Source: Spirochaetia bacterium
Lineage (GTDB): Bacteria > Spirochaetota > Spirochaetia > Treponematales > Breznakiellaceae
Reading direction: 5' to 3'
DNA length: 44,403 nt
Assembly (NCBI GenBank): GCA_025997595.1
Contig: BNUU01000014.1
Location: 1-44,403, forward strand
Under the pieces are notes generated by a model. It ran no database searches. It was not told the origin of the DNA and saw only the letters and a program-made list of their open reading frames with translations. The stretch's first letter is position 1. Every line of letters begins with the position of its first letter. Of this stretch, positions 22,746 to 30,446 are shown piece after piece. The translations under genes were made by a program, and so were the position numbers.

Positions 22746-24509
22746 TTATTTCCGCCCACCCAGCCCGAAGGGCAGGCGGCGGGGCCGCTGCCGTAACGCT
22801 TCCGCGATGTTGTAACAGTAGTCGCCGACCTTTTCGATGCGGCGGACCACGTCGATAAAGAGGAGTTCGGTCTTGACGTCTTCGCCGGCTTCGATGCGCT
22901 TGCGGCCCATTTTGCGGAGTTTGTCCCGGGACTTGTCGATGGTGTTTTCCAGTTCCCTGGCGTAGCGGGACTGTTCGGAAGTGAGGGTCTGGCCCAGGGC
23001 TCCCCGCACAAAGGCGAGGAAATCTTCAACCTGGTGCACATAGGGGGCCAGGGCCTCAAGCTCCTTTTCCTTAAAGACAAGGTTTTTCTTGACGCTCCGA
23101 TCCAGGAGCATACTGACGCTGTAGCAATCGTCGGTCATGTCTTCCAGGTCGGAGATGATCCGCAAAAGCTGGTAGACCTTCTGCTCGGACTGGTAGCTTA
23201 ACTGCTGGCGGGTACATTCCAGGAGGAAACGGGTCAGTTCAACCCGCATCTCGTCGGCGTATTCTTCCTTTTCGGCCATCTCCGCCACCAGGGCGTCTAC
23301 CTGTGTTTCCCTGTCCGGAGGGGAACTTCGGCCTTCGGCCTCAGCGGAGGTCCCGTCGGCGGTCTCCAAAGATTGCAGGGCGGCGCTGACCCTGGCGAAC
23401 ATGCCGGATGCCACCCCGGCCATGTCCCGAATTTCCTTTTCCGCCCGGATGATGTTCAGTTCCGGAGTATTCTGTAAGGTACCGGAGGTGTACTCAAGTT
23501 TGTAAGCCTTGGGAGCCGCGGCGGCATCATCCTTATCTTTAACAAGAAAGGTAACCAGCGCGGCAAACTGCTTTACAAAGGGCAGGAAGATGATGGTATT
23601 CACCATATTGAAAACCGTGTGCAGCATGGCCAGGTGAGTCGTGATCATGGGGTCGTGGGGCAAACCGGGAACCATGGTTCCGGGGGTAATGAGGCCCACC
23701 AGGGCCAGCAGCGGTTTGAGCAGGGGCAGGGCCCAGCAGGTGCCGATCACATTGAAGAGCACATGGACCAGGGCGGCCCGCCGGGCCGCGGTTTTGGCGC
23801 CGATGGCGGCCAGGGCCGCGTCAACAGTGGTGCCGATGTTGGCGCCCAGGATCATGGCGGCGGCCATCTCATACCCTACTATGCCGTTAAAAGCCATGGT
23901 CAGCATGATGGCGGTGGCGGCGCTGGATGAATGGATGATCAGGGTCATCACCAGCCCCGCGCCGGCGCCGATAAGGGAAGAGGCAAAACCCAGGTTGGAC
24001 ACCGCCGAGATAACATTGAAGCTGTCCCCCAGGTTCGGCATGGACCGGGTAAGGAAATCAAGGCCCATAAAGAGCAGGCCAAAACCCAGGATCGCCTCGC
24101 CCAGAGCCTGGTGTTTCCACTTTACAATGTGGAGGATAAACCCGATGCCCACCGCGGGCAGGGCCAGTTCCGAAAGCTTGAGGGAGAATCCCACCAGGGA
24201 CACAACCCAGGCGGTAACGGTAGTGCCGATATTGGCGCCCATGATCACCCCGATGGACTGGGTTAAGGTCAGGAGCCCGGCGTTGACAAAAGACACCACC
24301 ATGACGGTAGCAGCCGACGAAGACTGGATAATGGCGGTAACCGCAAAGCCGGTCAGCACCGCCATAAACCGGTTGCCGGTCATAAAGTTCAGCACCCGCT
24401 GCAGCCGGTCCCCGGCAGCCTGCTGGATGCCATCGCTCAACACCTTCATCCCATAGAGGAAGAGGCAGAGCCCCCCGACAATCCTGAAAAGAACGCCGAT
24501 TATTGCCAT
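22746..24509 (-). CDS. Na/Pi cotransporter family protein with PhoU-like domain
   Basis: The 587-residue membrane protein has two inverted Na/Pi cotransporter repeats. Each carries the QSSSA-type motif (IIQSSSAATVMVV near 60, IIHSSSAATAIML near 190) followed by GANIGTT. About eight hydrophobic segments precede residue 330. A soluble C-terminal PhoU-like helical part follows (IRAEKEIRDMAGVASGMF). It probably imports phosphate with sodium. An extra linker near residue 390 (SAEAEGRSSPPDRET) is encoded by the 34-bp repeat shared with trmD. It starts the minus-strand group down to ffh. Confidence 0.9.
   Translation of the reverse strand: MAIIGVLFRIVGGLCLFLYGMKVLSDGIQQAAGDRLQRVLNFMTGNRFMAVLTGFAVTAIIQSSSAATVMVVSFVNAGLLTLTQSIGVIMGANIGTTVTAWVVSLVGFSLKLSELALPAVGIGFILHIVKWKHQALGEAILGFGLLFMGLDFLTRSMPNLGDSFNVISAVSNLGFASSLIGAGAGLVMTLIIHSSSAATAIMLTMAFNGIVGYEMAAAMILGANIGTTVDAALAAIGAKTAARRAALVHVLFNVIGTCWALPLLKPLLALVGLITPGTMVPGLPHDPMITTHLAMLHTVFNMVNTIIFLPFVKQFAALVTFLVKDKDDAAAAPKAYKLEYTSGTLQNTPELNIIRAEKEIRDMAGVASGMFARVSAALQSLETADGTSAEAEGRSSPPDRETQVDALVAEMAEKEEYADEMRVELTRFLLECTRQQLSYQSEQKVYQLLRIISDLEDMTDDCYSVSMLLDRSVKKNLVFKEKELEALAPYVHQVEDFLAFVRGALGQTLTSEQSRYARELENTIDKSRDKLRKMGRKRIEAGEDVKTELLFIDVVRRIEKVGDYCYNIAEALRQRPRRLPFGLGGRK
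23314..23347 (-). repeat. 34-bp in-frame repeat, Na/Pi transporter copy
   Basis: This matches 10261-10294 at 31 of 34 positions and is read in the same frame (AEGRSSPP). It lies in the linker between two PhoU-like helices, where an insertion would be tolerated. Confidence 0.8.
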
Positions 24510-24552
24510 GGCGCTAATATACCCTATCTGCCGCGAAAAAACCAGCCCTTGC

Positions 24553-24588
24553 TTGACATATTGTAAAAAATATTATACATTGTACAAT
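24553..24588 (+). promoter_or_regulatory. Promoter and palindromic operator of the PIN/Phd module
   Basis: TTGACA (24553-24558) and TACATT (24576-24581) are 17 bases apart. The perfect palindrome ATTGTACAAT at 24579-24588 overlaps the -10 box and ends right before the ATG at 24589. A leaderless or very short-leader transcript is likely. Confidence 0.6.
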
Positions 24589-25002
24589 ATGGAGATTATG
24601 GTAGATGCAAGTACAATAATATGTATTATTCTCAATGAGCCGGAAAAAGCAAAAATTATTTCTTTAACCGAAGAGGCTGAAATTGCTGCCCCTGAGATGA
24701 TTTCATTTGAAATTGGAAATGCATTATCCAGAATAGTAAAAAAACAACGGTTAAATGAAGAACAGGCGCTAAAAGCCTATTCTCTATTTGAGTCGATACC
24801 AATTCGTATGGTAAAGGTTGATATGCATAGGGCGCTGAAAATTTCCGGTAAATATAAAATATATGCATACGATGCTTATTATTTAGAAGCAAGCCATAGA
24901 ATAAAATTGCCCTTGTTGACCCTGGATAAGGGAATGAAAGATAAGGCAAAAAACATGAATGTAGAATTAGTGGATTTAAGTTCAGTGGAGGTTCCGCAAT
25001 GA
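24589..25002 (+). CDS. PIN-domain toxin (VapC-like)
   Basis: The 137-residue protein is a PIN-domain ribonuclease. The acidic residues are D6 in MVDAST, E in MISFEIGNAL, D in IYAYDAYYLEAS and D in LTLDKGM. It is AT-rich compared with the transporter next door. Either ATG 24589 or ATG 24598 may serve; GGAG is only three bases from the second. It overlaps the Phd-type antitoxin gene by four bases (ATGA). The toxin comes first, the reverse of the usual VapBC order. The active site seems complete. Confidence 0.88.
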   Translation: MEIMVDASTIICIILNEPEKAKIISLTEEAEIAAPEMISFEIGNALSRIVKKQRLNEEQALKAYSLFESIPIRMVKVDMHRALKISGKYKIYAYDAYYLEASHRIKLPLLTLDKGMKDKAKNMNVELVDLSSVEVPQ

Positions 25003-25247
25003 AAACATTCAAATATTCCGAGGCACGGCAAAATTTTTCAACTGTATTAAATACTGCCTTAAAAGAAGAAGTGTTTATCACAAGAAAAGACGGGAACAGA
25101 TTTAAATTGATCTCAGTAAATAAAAAAGAAAAAAAGTCACCCTTTGATATTGAAGGAATAAATACTGATATTACAACAGCAGAGGTTGTTGAAACAGTAC
25201 GGGAATGCCGGGAAGGGCCTGATTACTTTAAACAAAAATATCAATAA
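24999..25247 (+). CDS. Phd/YefM-family antitoxin
   Basis: The 82-residue protein begins MKTFKYSEARQNFSTVLNTA, followed by EEVFITRKDGNRFKLISV, a compact Phd/YefM domain. The C-terminal part (TTAEVVETVRECREG) is the likely toxin-binding region. Phd-type antitoxins do pair with PIN toxins in known systems. GGAGG precedes the ATG inside the toxin gene. Confidence 0.85.
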   Translation: MKTFKYSEARQNFSTVLNTALKEEVFITRKDGNRFKLISVNKKEKKSPFDIEGINTDITTAEVVETVRECREGPDYFKQKYQ

Positions 25248-25258
25248 GGAGGAACAAG

Positions 25259-25381
25259 GTGAAGGCGAACCATGTGATACAGGATGCGTCCCTGAAAAGA
25301 GTGACGATTATTGCCCAAGGACACTGGCTGAAATATACAATCAGTGCCCCAATGAACCCGAATAGCGGTGCTAATCTATAA
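25259..25381 (+). CDS. Possible small protein downstream of the PIN/Phd module
   Basis: A 40-codon frame starts with GTG behind a strong AAGGAGG, eleven bases after the antitoxin stop. It reads VKANHVIQDASLKRVTIIAQ and then GHWLKYTISAPMNPN. The ribosome site is better than that of the two genes before it, which argues for translation. It overlaps the end of the convergent lipoprotein gene by eleven bases. It may be a truncated gene; no family is recognised. Confidence 0.4.
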   Translation: MKANHVIQDASLKRVTIIAQGHWLKYTISAPMNPNSGANL

Positions 25382-25811
25382 TAATATCTACCACCGCAGT
25401 ATTGCTTTCATTGCCTTTGGAATCAATGACATGGATTTCAGCCGTCTGCTTACCGGAAGACTGAAAATGGAAAGCTCCTATACTCAGGGTATAAGGGTTT
25501 GAACTTTGACTTATCTTCCTTTCGAAAGAGTATGGTACACCATCTTGTTTTAAAACGATGACTGCTTTTTTTACATTTCTGTCCGGGTCATCTATTTGAA
25601 CATTAAAATAAAATATCTCTTTTATTGAGAAATTTGTTTTGGGTTCAAATTTACCATCGGCGGGATTCCCCGTTAGGGAGGATTGTGTGTAAAATCCAAT
25701 AACCTTTGGGGGTGTTCCGGTTGATCCCGTTCCATTGCCTGTAGTGGCGCATCCGATAATCACCAATCCAAATGCCAGCGCCATTGCTGAAAAAATAGGT
25801 TTCTTATTCAT
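25371..25811 (-). CDS. Small lipoprotein with Ig-like fold
   Basis: The 146-residue protein has MNKK, a hydrophobic stretch and the lipobox VIIGC, so it is exported and lipidated. The mature part, with DPDRNVKKAVIVLKQDGV and a final GKQTAEIHVIDSKGNESNTA, looks like one immunoglobulin-like beta-sandwich. GGGG lies before the ATG. It is an outer-surface or periplasmic protein of unknown role. The gap 25812-25970 behind its start is AT-rich and holds no gene. Confidence 0.7.
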   Translation of the reverse strand: MNKKPIFSAMALAFGLVIIGCATTGNGTGSTGTPPKVIGFYTQSSLTGNPADGKFEPKTNFSIKEIFYFNVQIDDPDRNVKKAVIVLKQDGVPYSFERKISQSSNPYTLSIGAFHFQSSGKQTAEIHVIDSKGNESNTAVVDIIID

Positions 25812-25970
25812 AAGAAATCCCCTTTGCGTTTAATGTCCGCCGACAATATGTTAAACTTTCAAAATGAAGGTTTAATTACATGCTAATAGTCGATAATACC
25901 ATCTTAAAATAATTACGTCAATAAGACTGTTGTAAAATATCAAAATTTTATTGTCTATTAGAATGAGATA

Positions 25971-26324
25971 ATGACCTTACAAAAGATATTTATCCTGAAT
26001 ATTAAGAAATTCCGGAAGAAACGGGGCATTTCTCAGATGGTACTGGGCGAATTATCCGATACAACCGGCAATTACATAGGCCAAATTGAGGCGGGCAGGA
26101 GAATTCCATCCTTTGACAAGATCGAACGGATTGCTGCGGCTTTACGGGTTGCTTCTTACCAATTATTTATAGAAGAAACTACCGGAGAGAGTACTGAAAT
26201 AGAACCTACCACAAAGGATTTTCTCCGGGAACTTCCCCGCACTATCAGAGAAGAAATAACATCCCATCTTGTATCTGCAATTCATAAGGACATTGATGCG
26301 TCCTTTAATGCAAAGAATTATTAA
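25971..26324 (+). CDS. XRE-family transcriptional regulator
   Basis: The 117-residue protein has a clear helix-turn-helix: ILNIKKFRKKRGISQMVLGE, NYIGQIEAGRRIPSFDKIER, then AALRVASYQLF. The tail (FLRELPRTIREEITSHLVSA) is helical. Related Treponema regulators of this build are common and usually orphan. It is AT-rich and has no good ribosome site. A target is not evident. Confidence 0.85.
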   Translation: MTLQKIFILNIKKFRKKRGISQMVLGELSDTTGNYIGQIEAGRRIPSFDKIERIAAALRVASYQLFIEETTGESTEIEPTTKDFLRELPRTIREEITSHLVSAIHKDIDASFNAKNY

Positions 26325-26421
26325 GATTCTGATAGCGTGTGTTCTTATCTCTGTGTACTCTCTGGCTTCTTTTCTCCTACCCTGTACAAAACAGCCTTTT
26401 CCCGCTAAATTGATGACATAA
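26308..26421 (+). CDS. Possible small hydrophobic/lipoprotein-like peptide
   Basis: A 37-codon frame, MQRIIKILIACVLISVYSLA followed by SFLLPC and a short polar end, overlaps the XRE gene by 17 bases. It has the shape of a bare lipoprotein signal peptide or a small membrane toxin. The ribosome site (AAGGAC) is weak. It may be a truncated lipoprotein gene. It lies eleven bases before trpS. Confidence 0.3.
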   Translation: MQRIIKILIACVLISVYSLASFLLPCTKQPFPAKLMT

Positions 26422-26431
26422 CGAGGTTAAA

Positions 26432-27430
26432 ATGAAGAAAATCGCCCTTACCGGTATCAAACCCACCGGAATACTCCACATCGGCAACTACTTTGGGGCC
26501 ATCAAGCCCGCCCTGGAGCTGGCTAAGGACTACGATGCCCGGTACTTTATTGCCGACTACCACGCCCTGAATACCATCAAGGACCCCCGGGAACTGGCCG
26601 CCAATATACGGCAGGTCGCCGCAGGCTGGCTTGCCGCAGGGCTCGACCCGGAAAGGGTGATTTTTTACCGGCAGAGCTCCATCCCCGAAACCTTTGAACT
26701 CACCACCCAGCTTATGGCCTTTACCAGCAAGGGCCTGATGAACCGCGCCCATGCCTACAAGGCGGCGGTGCAGGACAACGCCGAAAAGGGGGACGACCCC
26801 GACGCCGGGGTCAACATGGGCCTTTTCACCTACCCGGTGCTCATGGCCGCGGACATCATCCTTTTCGATTCCGACGTGGTCCCCGTGGGCAAGGACCAGG
26901 TCCAGCATGTGGAGATGGCCCAGGACATCGCCCAGGCGGTGAACTTTAACTACAAGCAGGAAGTCCTCAAGGTGCCCCAGGCGGCGGTGCAGGAGTCGGT
27001 GGCGGTGGTCCCCGGCCTTGACGGCCGCAAGATGAGCAAGAGCTACGGCAACACCATCCCCCTCTTTGCCCCGGAAAAGGAACTCCGCAAACTGATCATG
27101 AGGATAGTCACCAATTCCCAGGGGGTGGAGGAACCCAAGGACCCCGAATCCAGCCAAATTTATCTGTTATACAAACTCTTCGCCACCGCAGAGGAACAGG
27201 CCGGTCTTGCCGCCCGTTACCGCGCCGGGGGCATGGGCTGGGGCGCCGCCAAGGAAGAGCTTTTCCGGGTGGTCAACCGGGAACTGGCCCCCCTGCGGGA
27301 GCGCTTCGAGGCGATCATGGCGGACCCGGCGGCGCTGGACGCAACCCTGGCCCAGGGCGCAGAAAAGGCCCGGCCCATTGCGGCGGCCACGGTCCGGCGG
27401 TTCAGGAAGGCGGCGGGGATTGATGGGTAG
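26432..27430 (+). CDS. trpS: Tryptophanyl-tRNA synthetase
   Basis: The 332-residue protein is a bacterial class Ic synthetase. It has KPTGILHIGNYFGA (HIGH-type), FIADYHALNT, LFTYPVLMAADIILF and the KMSKS loop in DGRKMSKSYGN. It attaches tryptophan to tRNA-Trp. GAGG precedes the ATG. Composition returns to GC-rich from its first codons, in contrast with both sides. No T-box or trp attenuator is visible in the short space upstream. Confidence 0.97.
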   Translation: MKKIALTGIKPTGILHIGNYFGAIKPALELAKDYDARYFIADYHALNTIKDPRELAANIRQVAAGWLAAGLDPERVIFYRQSSIPETFELTTQLMAFTSKGLMNRAHAYKAAVQDNAEKGDDPDAGVNMGLFTYPVLMAADIILFDSDVVPVGKDQVQHVEMAQDIAQAVNFNYKQEVLKVPQAAVQESVAVVPGLDGRKMSKSYGNTIPLFAPEKELRKLIMRIVTNSQGVEEPKDPESSQIYLLYKLFATAEEQAGLAARYRAGGMGWGAAKEELFRVVNRELAPLRERFEAIMADPAALDATLAQGAEKARPIAAATVRRFRKAAGIDG

Positions 27431-27437
27431 GGAGAGA

Positions 27438-28088
27438 TTAAGAAGCTTTTTTTGTATTAATTTCTGATTTAAGTGTCACTCCAAGTGACTTATAGAAGTA
27501 CTGTTCGTGCATATAGAAAATATATGCAAGTAAAATCGGATTCTGCCCATATGACAGCCCTGAGTAAAACAGACCTCGTGTGAGAGAATCAAAACAAGAA
27601 TCACTATTGGTAGTAGGAGGAAACAAAAAACCCTCTTTTAGCCTTTTACGTATTGTCTCAATCACGTGACTATTCTGATCGCTTTCATCGGTCATATACA
27701 TTGCCAGAATTGCAAGCCCGCATTGCAGCCCAAATTGTTCATTTAACCGCTGCGCTTTGCTCAATAGGTAGCGTTTGGTTTTCGACTCATCCACTGAATG
27801 GTCAGTAAACATACGCATTTCCATAACTGCAATTGTCATACATGCTGCAATCTTATGCCTGTCAAGACGATCTTCATCGCTAGTTGCACTGCCAACTTCC
27901 CCTACAAAATCATCCGGGTATTTCAAAATAGAACGCAATATATTTTTCTTGAGGAGATAAGACTCATACAGACCGTCAGGATTTCCCGTAAATACCAATC
28001 CGTGCCATTCCCGATTTTCAGCAACAATCTTCTCGGCGATAAGTTTTACCGTTTCTTCAAAGAAGGCATCAAAGGTTTTGCGTTTCAA
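27438..28088 (-). CDS. Unknown helical protein, third gene of the ART-like cassette
   Basis: The 216-residue protein is not recognised. It looks all-helical and cytosolic: FFEETVKLIAEKIVAEN, IAACMTIAVMEMRMF, LNEQFGLQCGLAILAMYM and a C-terminal YGQNPILLAYIFYMHE. The ATG overlaps the previous stop as ATGA, so the two are coupled. It is AT-rich compared with trpS, whose end it faces. No membrane segment or catalytic motif stands out. It could be a neutraliser, sensor or target-binding partner of the ART-like protein. Confidence 0.7.
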   Translation of the reverse strand: MKRKTFDAFFEETVKLIAEKIVAENREWHGLVFTGNPDGLYESYLLKKNILRSILKYPDDFVGEVGSATSDEDRLDRHKIAACMTIAVMEMRMFTDHSVDESKTKRYLLSKAQRLNEQFGLQCGLAILAMYMTDESDQNSHVIETIRKRLKEGFLFPPTTNSDSCFDSLTRGLFYSGLSYGQNPILLAYIFYMHEQYFYKSLGVTLKSEINTKKAS

Positions 28089-28348
28089 GCTATGCTCCGT
28101 TTTGTCGCAGCGGCTAACGCAATCTTTCGATTCTCAGGCGGGATATCGTCAAATCCCTTCACCTCATGGTTGCGGCTTGTACCATAACCCCATGTTTTAT
28201 CGTACTGGCTATTGATGGTACCCACGAGAGAGAACATATCAGCATCAACTGCAAAGCCGTAGGTCCGAATAAACGCAAGCTTGTCAGGGGCACTTGCATC
28301 ATGCAATTCTAATTCTAAATCATTGATAATTGTCTGTACTTTAAACAT
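28085..28348 (-). CDS. Unknown small protein, second gene of the ART-like cassette
   Basis: The 87-residue protein (MFKVQTIINDLELELHDASA, DKLAFIRTYGFAVDADMFSL, FDDIPPENRKIALAAATKR) is not recognised. It starts at an ATG preceded by AAGGATGG, 25 bases after the ART-like gene, and is coupled to the next gene by ATGA. The size and acidic start are those of an antitoxin or immunity partner, but no DNA-binding fold is evident. Confidence 0.65.
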   Translation of the reverse strand: MFKVQTIINDLELELHDASAPDKLAFIRTYGFAVDADMFSLVGTINSQYDKTWGYGTSRNHEVKGFDDIPPENRKIALAAATKRSIA

Positions 28349-28373
28349 CTCAATCCATCCTTTCAATAAACCA

Positions 28374-28901
28374 TTAGTGTATATCACACAACGAAATGTT
28401 ACTAATTAACGAATTGTCCCTGGCACACATTTCGCGGCGCAATGGGCGCCAATCCTTTACAAATGGAAATTTCCGCCGCTGATACGGGAATTTGGCGACC
28501 AATAACATAATCGACGGGTATTTTTCCCAGATATATTCTGCAATGGCACATTGATTTTGCTGCCCTTTTTGGGGATCAAGTCTTCTGCTGAATTTCTCCT
28601 CGAATTGCTCAGCTATCACTCCATAATAGGTCTTACCACTACCCGGCGCGGGAGCATCATAGTCTAACCATGCGTCGTCGCTGACCGTTATATCAACCGA
28701 CAACACAGCCGGATCTTTTTGATTAGCGGCAGCCCATAAAATGGCGTCACTTTTCTCTAAATAAAAATAAATACCCTTCCCAAGCCAATGTTCATTACCT
28801 ATAGAGCATCTAAACTCATTTGAACACATGATTAATTTCGCTGTATCCCGATGTGTACCGTGGTACCCGACAGAAGGCTTATCTCCTGCAGTTCCTTCCA
28901 A
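28374..28901 (-). CDS. ADP-ribosyltransferase-like protein, first gene of cassette
   Basis: The 175-residue protein has the pattern of the H-Y-E clade of ADP-ribosyltransferase folds. H14 lies in YHGTHRDTAKLI, S33 and W39 in CSIGNEHWLGKG, Y45 in KGIYFY followed by ILWAA, and a late RREMCARD offers E157 as catalytic acid. That is the NAD-binding and transfer geometry of PARP/toxin-type enzymes. The fold call rests on motifs only. The start is a TTG with GAGGAGAGG well placed upstream. A perfect consensus promoter lies 26-54 bases upstream of it. The gene is AT-rich. It may be a toxin modifying a host or phage target. Confidence 0.65.
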   Translation of the reverse strand: MEGTAGDKPSVGYHGTHRDTAKLIMCSNEFRCSIGNEHWLGKGIYFYLEKSDAILWAAANQKDPAVLSVDITVSDDAWLDYDAPAPGSGKTYYGVIAEQFEEKFSRRLDPQKGQQNQCAIAEYIWEKYPSIMLLVAKFPYQRRKFPFVKDWRPLRREMCARDNSLISNISLCDIH

Positions 28902-28926
28902 AGATGCCTCTCCTCTTAAAAATAAA

Positions 28927-28955
28927 ATTATACATTCTTATAAAGTAAGTGTCAA
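28927..28955 (-). promoter_or_regulatory. Perfect consensus promoter of the ART-like cassette
   Basis: On the minus strand TTGACA (28955-28950) and TATAAT (28932-28927) are separated by exactly 17 bases. This is the best sigma-70 promoter in the window. Confidence 0.75.
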
Positions 28956-29055
28956 TTCATATTTTATGTCCGCAAGCTCAGGTGCGAAGCACAACAAGGC
29001 AGAGAGAGGGAGCTGCTCAAAAAGTGTCAAAATTTCTTTTTTTAATTCAAATGAA

Positions 29056-29101
29056 CACTATGTATAGCGGCTATATTTTTATTCAGGCGCTATACATAGT
29101 G
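29056..29101. repeat. 14-bp perfect inverted repeat between flgN and the ART-like cassette
   Basis: CACTATGTATAGCG at 29056-29069 is complementary to 29088-29101 across 18 bases. It lies behind flgN and may act as a terminator, though no clean T-run follows the stem on either strand. It may instead be the footprint of a lost mobile element. The rest of 28956-29146 holds no gene. Confidence 0.5.
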
Positions 29102-29146
29102 CCCATTTCAATTTTTTGATATTTATCAGATAGCCCCTTCCCATTT

Positions 29147-29680
29147 TTACCCTTTAATATCAATAAGTGAAGCCGTCCCCGCCCCAGAGAAAGCGGACCG
29201 CCGGGCAGCGGCTGCGTAGGGATTGCCCCGCAGGGCTGTGATTTCGGAGCGGATTTCCGTCATCCGCCGGGAGAGGAGTTCCCTGTTCCGGGTGGAACGG
29301 GCCACCGCTTCGGTTTTAAGGCCCTCAAGGGCGGATTTCAGGCTGGGCACATCGTTATCGTCTTCCGGTTTATCGGCGGCGACGGTGCGGTACATTTCTT
29401 CCAGGGGATCAATCACCTTCTGGATGGAAAAAATATCCGCCACGATTTTTTCTTCAAGCTCCACGTGGGAAAGGAGGTCATCGGCGCTGCCGGTCTCGAT
29501 TACATCTTTTTGCTTATCAAGGACTTCAAGGTAGGAGCGGAACCGGTCCCGTTGTTCGGTGAGGAGGGCGCGAAAACGTTTTAAAATAGCGACCCGCTGG
29601 TTGAATTCTTCGGGGTCGATATTGGTTTCGTTAGGAACCGGGGCTTCATTTGGAGCTGTGGCCCCGGCTGCTGCGGCCAT
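29147..29680 (-). CDS. flgN: FlgN-family flagellar chaperone
   Basis: The 177-residue protein is a long coiled-coil: FNQRVAILKRFRALLTEQRD, LEVLDKQKDVIETGSADDLL, then a C-terminal SRRMTEIRSEITALRGNPYA, the FlgN-type signature of export chaperones. FlgN binds the hook-filament junction proteins FlgK and FlgL. A 20-residue Ala/Pro-rich start is unusual. It lies nine bases behind fliS, so the two are co-transcribed. Confidence 0.75.
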   Translation of the reverse strand: MAAAAGATAPNEAPVPNETNIDPEEFNQRVAILKRFRALLTEQRDRFRSYLEVLDKQKDVIETGSADDLLSHVELEEKIVADIFSIQKVIDPLEEMYRTVAADKPEDDNDVPSLKSALEGLKTEAVARSTRNRELLSRRMTEIRSEITALRGNPYAAAARRSAFSGAGTASLIDIKG

Positions 29681-29689
29681 AATTTTCCC

Positions 29690-30136
29690 TTAGCCGGCGA
29701 TGTTCACGCCGCCGACCGGCCGGTTTACCATTTCCGCAGAAGTTTTGGCGATAATTTCAACCCAGGCGCCCCGGAGTTCGTTCACCATATTACGGATAAT
29801 CGTGATGCGCCGGGCGTCCTGCTTCACATTTGCTTCCAGGAGTTCCTGATTGAACCAGGTGTAAAGGGAAAAAAGGTTTTTGGCGACATCCCCGCCCTGG
29901 TCAAAATCAAGGGAAACCATCAATTCGGTGATGATTTCCTGGGTTTTCAGGATGGATTTACTGATTTTTTCAATTTTTCCGGGATCTGCTTTGCCCGATG
30001 TGTTGACGCCCAGAAGCTCCAGGCCCCGGTCCAGGTGTTTTACCGCCTCGTCGTAGAGCATGATCACCAGCTGTCCCTGGCTCGCCGTCTTAATCCTGAT
30101 TTCCCGGTATGTGGATAATGCGTTTGTAATTGCCAA
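29690..30136 (-). CDS. fliS: Flagellin export chaperone FliS
   Basis: The 148-residue protein is FliS: YREIRIKTASQGQLVIMLYD, EAVKHLDRGLEL, TQEIITELMVSLDFDQGGDV and YTWFNQELLEAN. It binds the C-terminus of flagellin and keeps it soluble until export. GGAGG precedes the ATG. Together with flgN it supports a motile organism with periplasmic flagella. Confidence 0.93.
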   Translation of the reverse strand: MAITNALSTYREIRIKTASQGQLVIMLYDEAVKHLDRGLELLGVNTSGKADPGKIEKISKSILKTQEIITELMVSLDFDQGGDVAKNLFSLYTWFNQELLEANVKQDARRITIIRNMVNELRGAWVEIIAKTSAEMVNRPVGGVNIAG

Positions 30137-30237
30137 AATGGTCCCCTCCGTAATGCGATAAAATTATGGATGTACCATTCTTTATCGGCATTGGCTGAAT
30201 AATCATAAGAACTTTTTAAAAAAAATGAAAGGGTCGT

Positions 30238-30387
30238 TCAGGCAAGATTTGGCTTGCAGAGAATTTCATGCACCCTGGTCTCAAAAAAGCCGCCGGCATG
30301 TCCCGGAGTCAGGATGATCGCCGTGTCCGCCCCGCTTAGCACATGGCTTGTGGTATAGCACCGCACCCCCGGCGCATTAAACTGCAT
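30238..30387 (-). CDS. Possible small unknown protein
   Basis: A 49-codon frame, MQFNAPGVRCYTTSHVLSGA plus DTAIILTPGHAGG and FFETRVHEILCK, has AGGGGGC upstream of its ATG. Its codon use looks like real coding and it ends just before the fliS upstream region. It may be a short conserved protein or the remnant of a longer gene. It is the only coding-like content of 30137-30446. Confidence 0.4.
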   Translation of the reverse strand: MQFNAPGVRCYTTSHVLSGADTAIILTPGHAGGFFETRVHEILCKPNLA

Positions 30388-30446
30388 AGACGCCCCCTGA
30401 AAATCAATATATGATGCTATTATAACAGATTTAACGGAGGTTCAGA

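Noticed and set aside
26325..26431. T-box or trp attenuator before trpS
   Set aside because: The space is too short and has neither a terminator-antiterminator pair nor a T-box motif.
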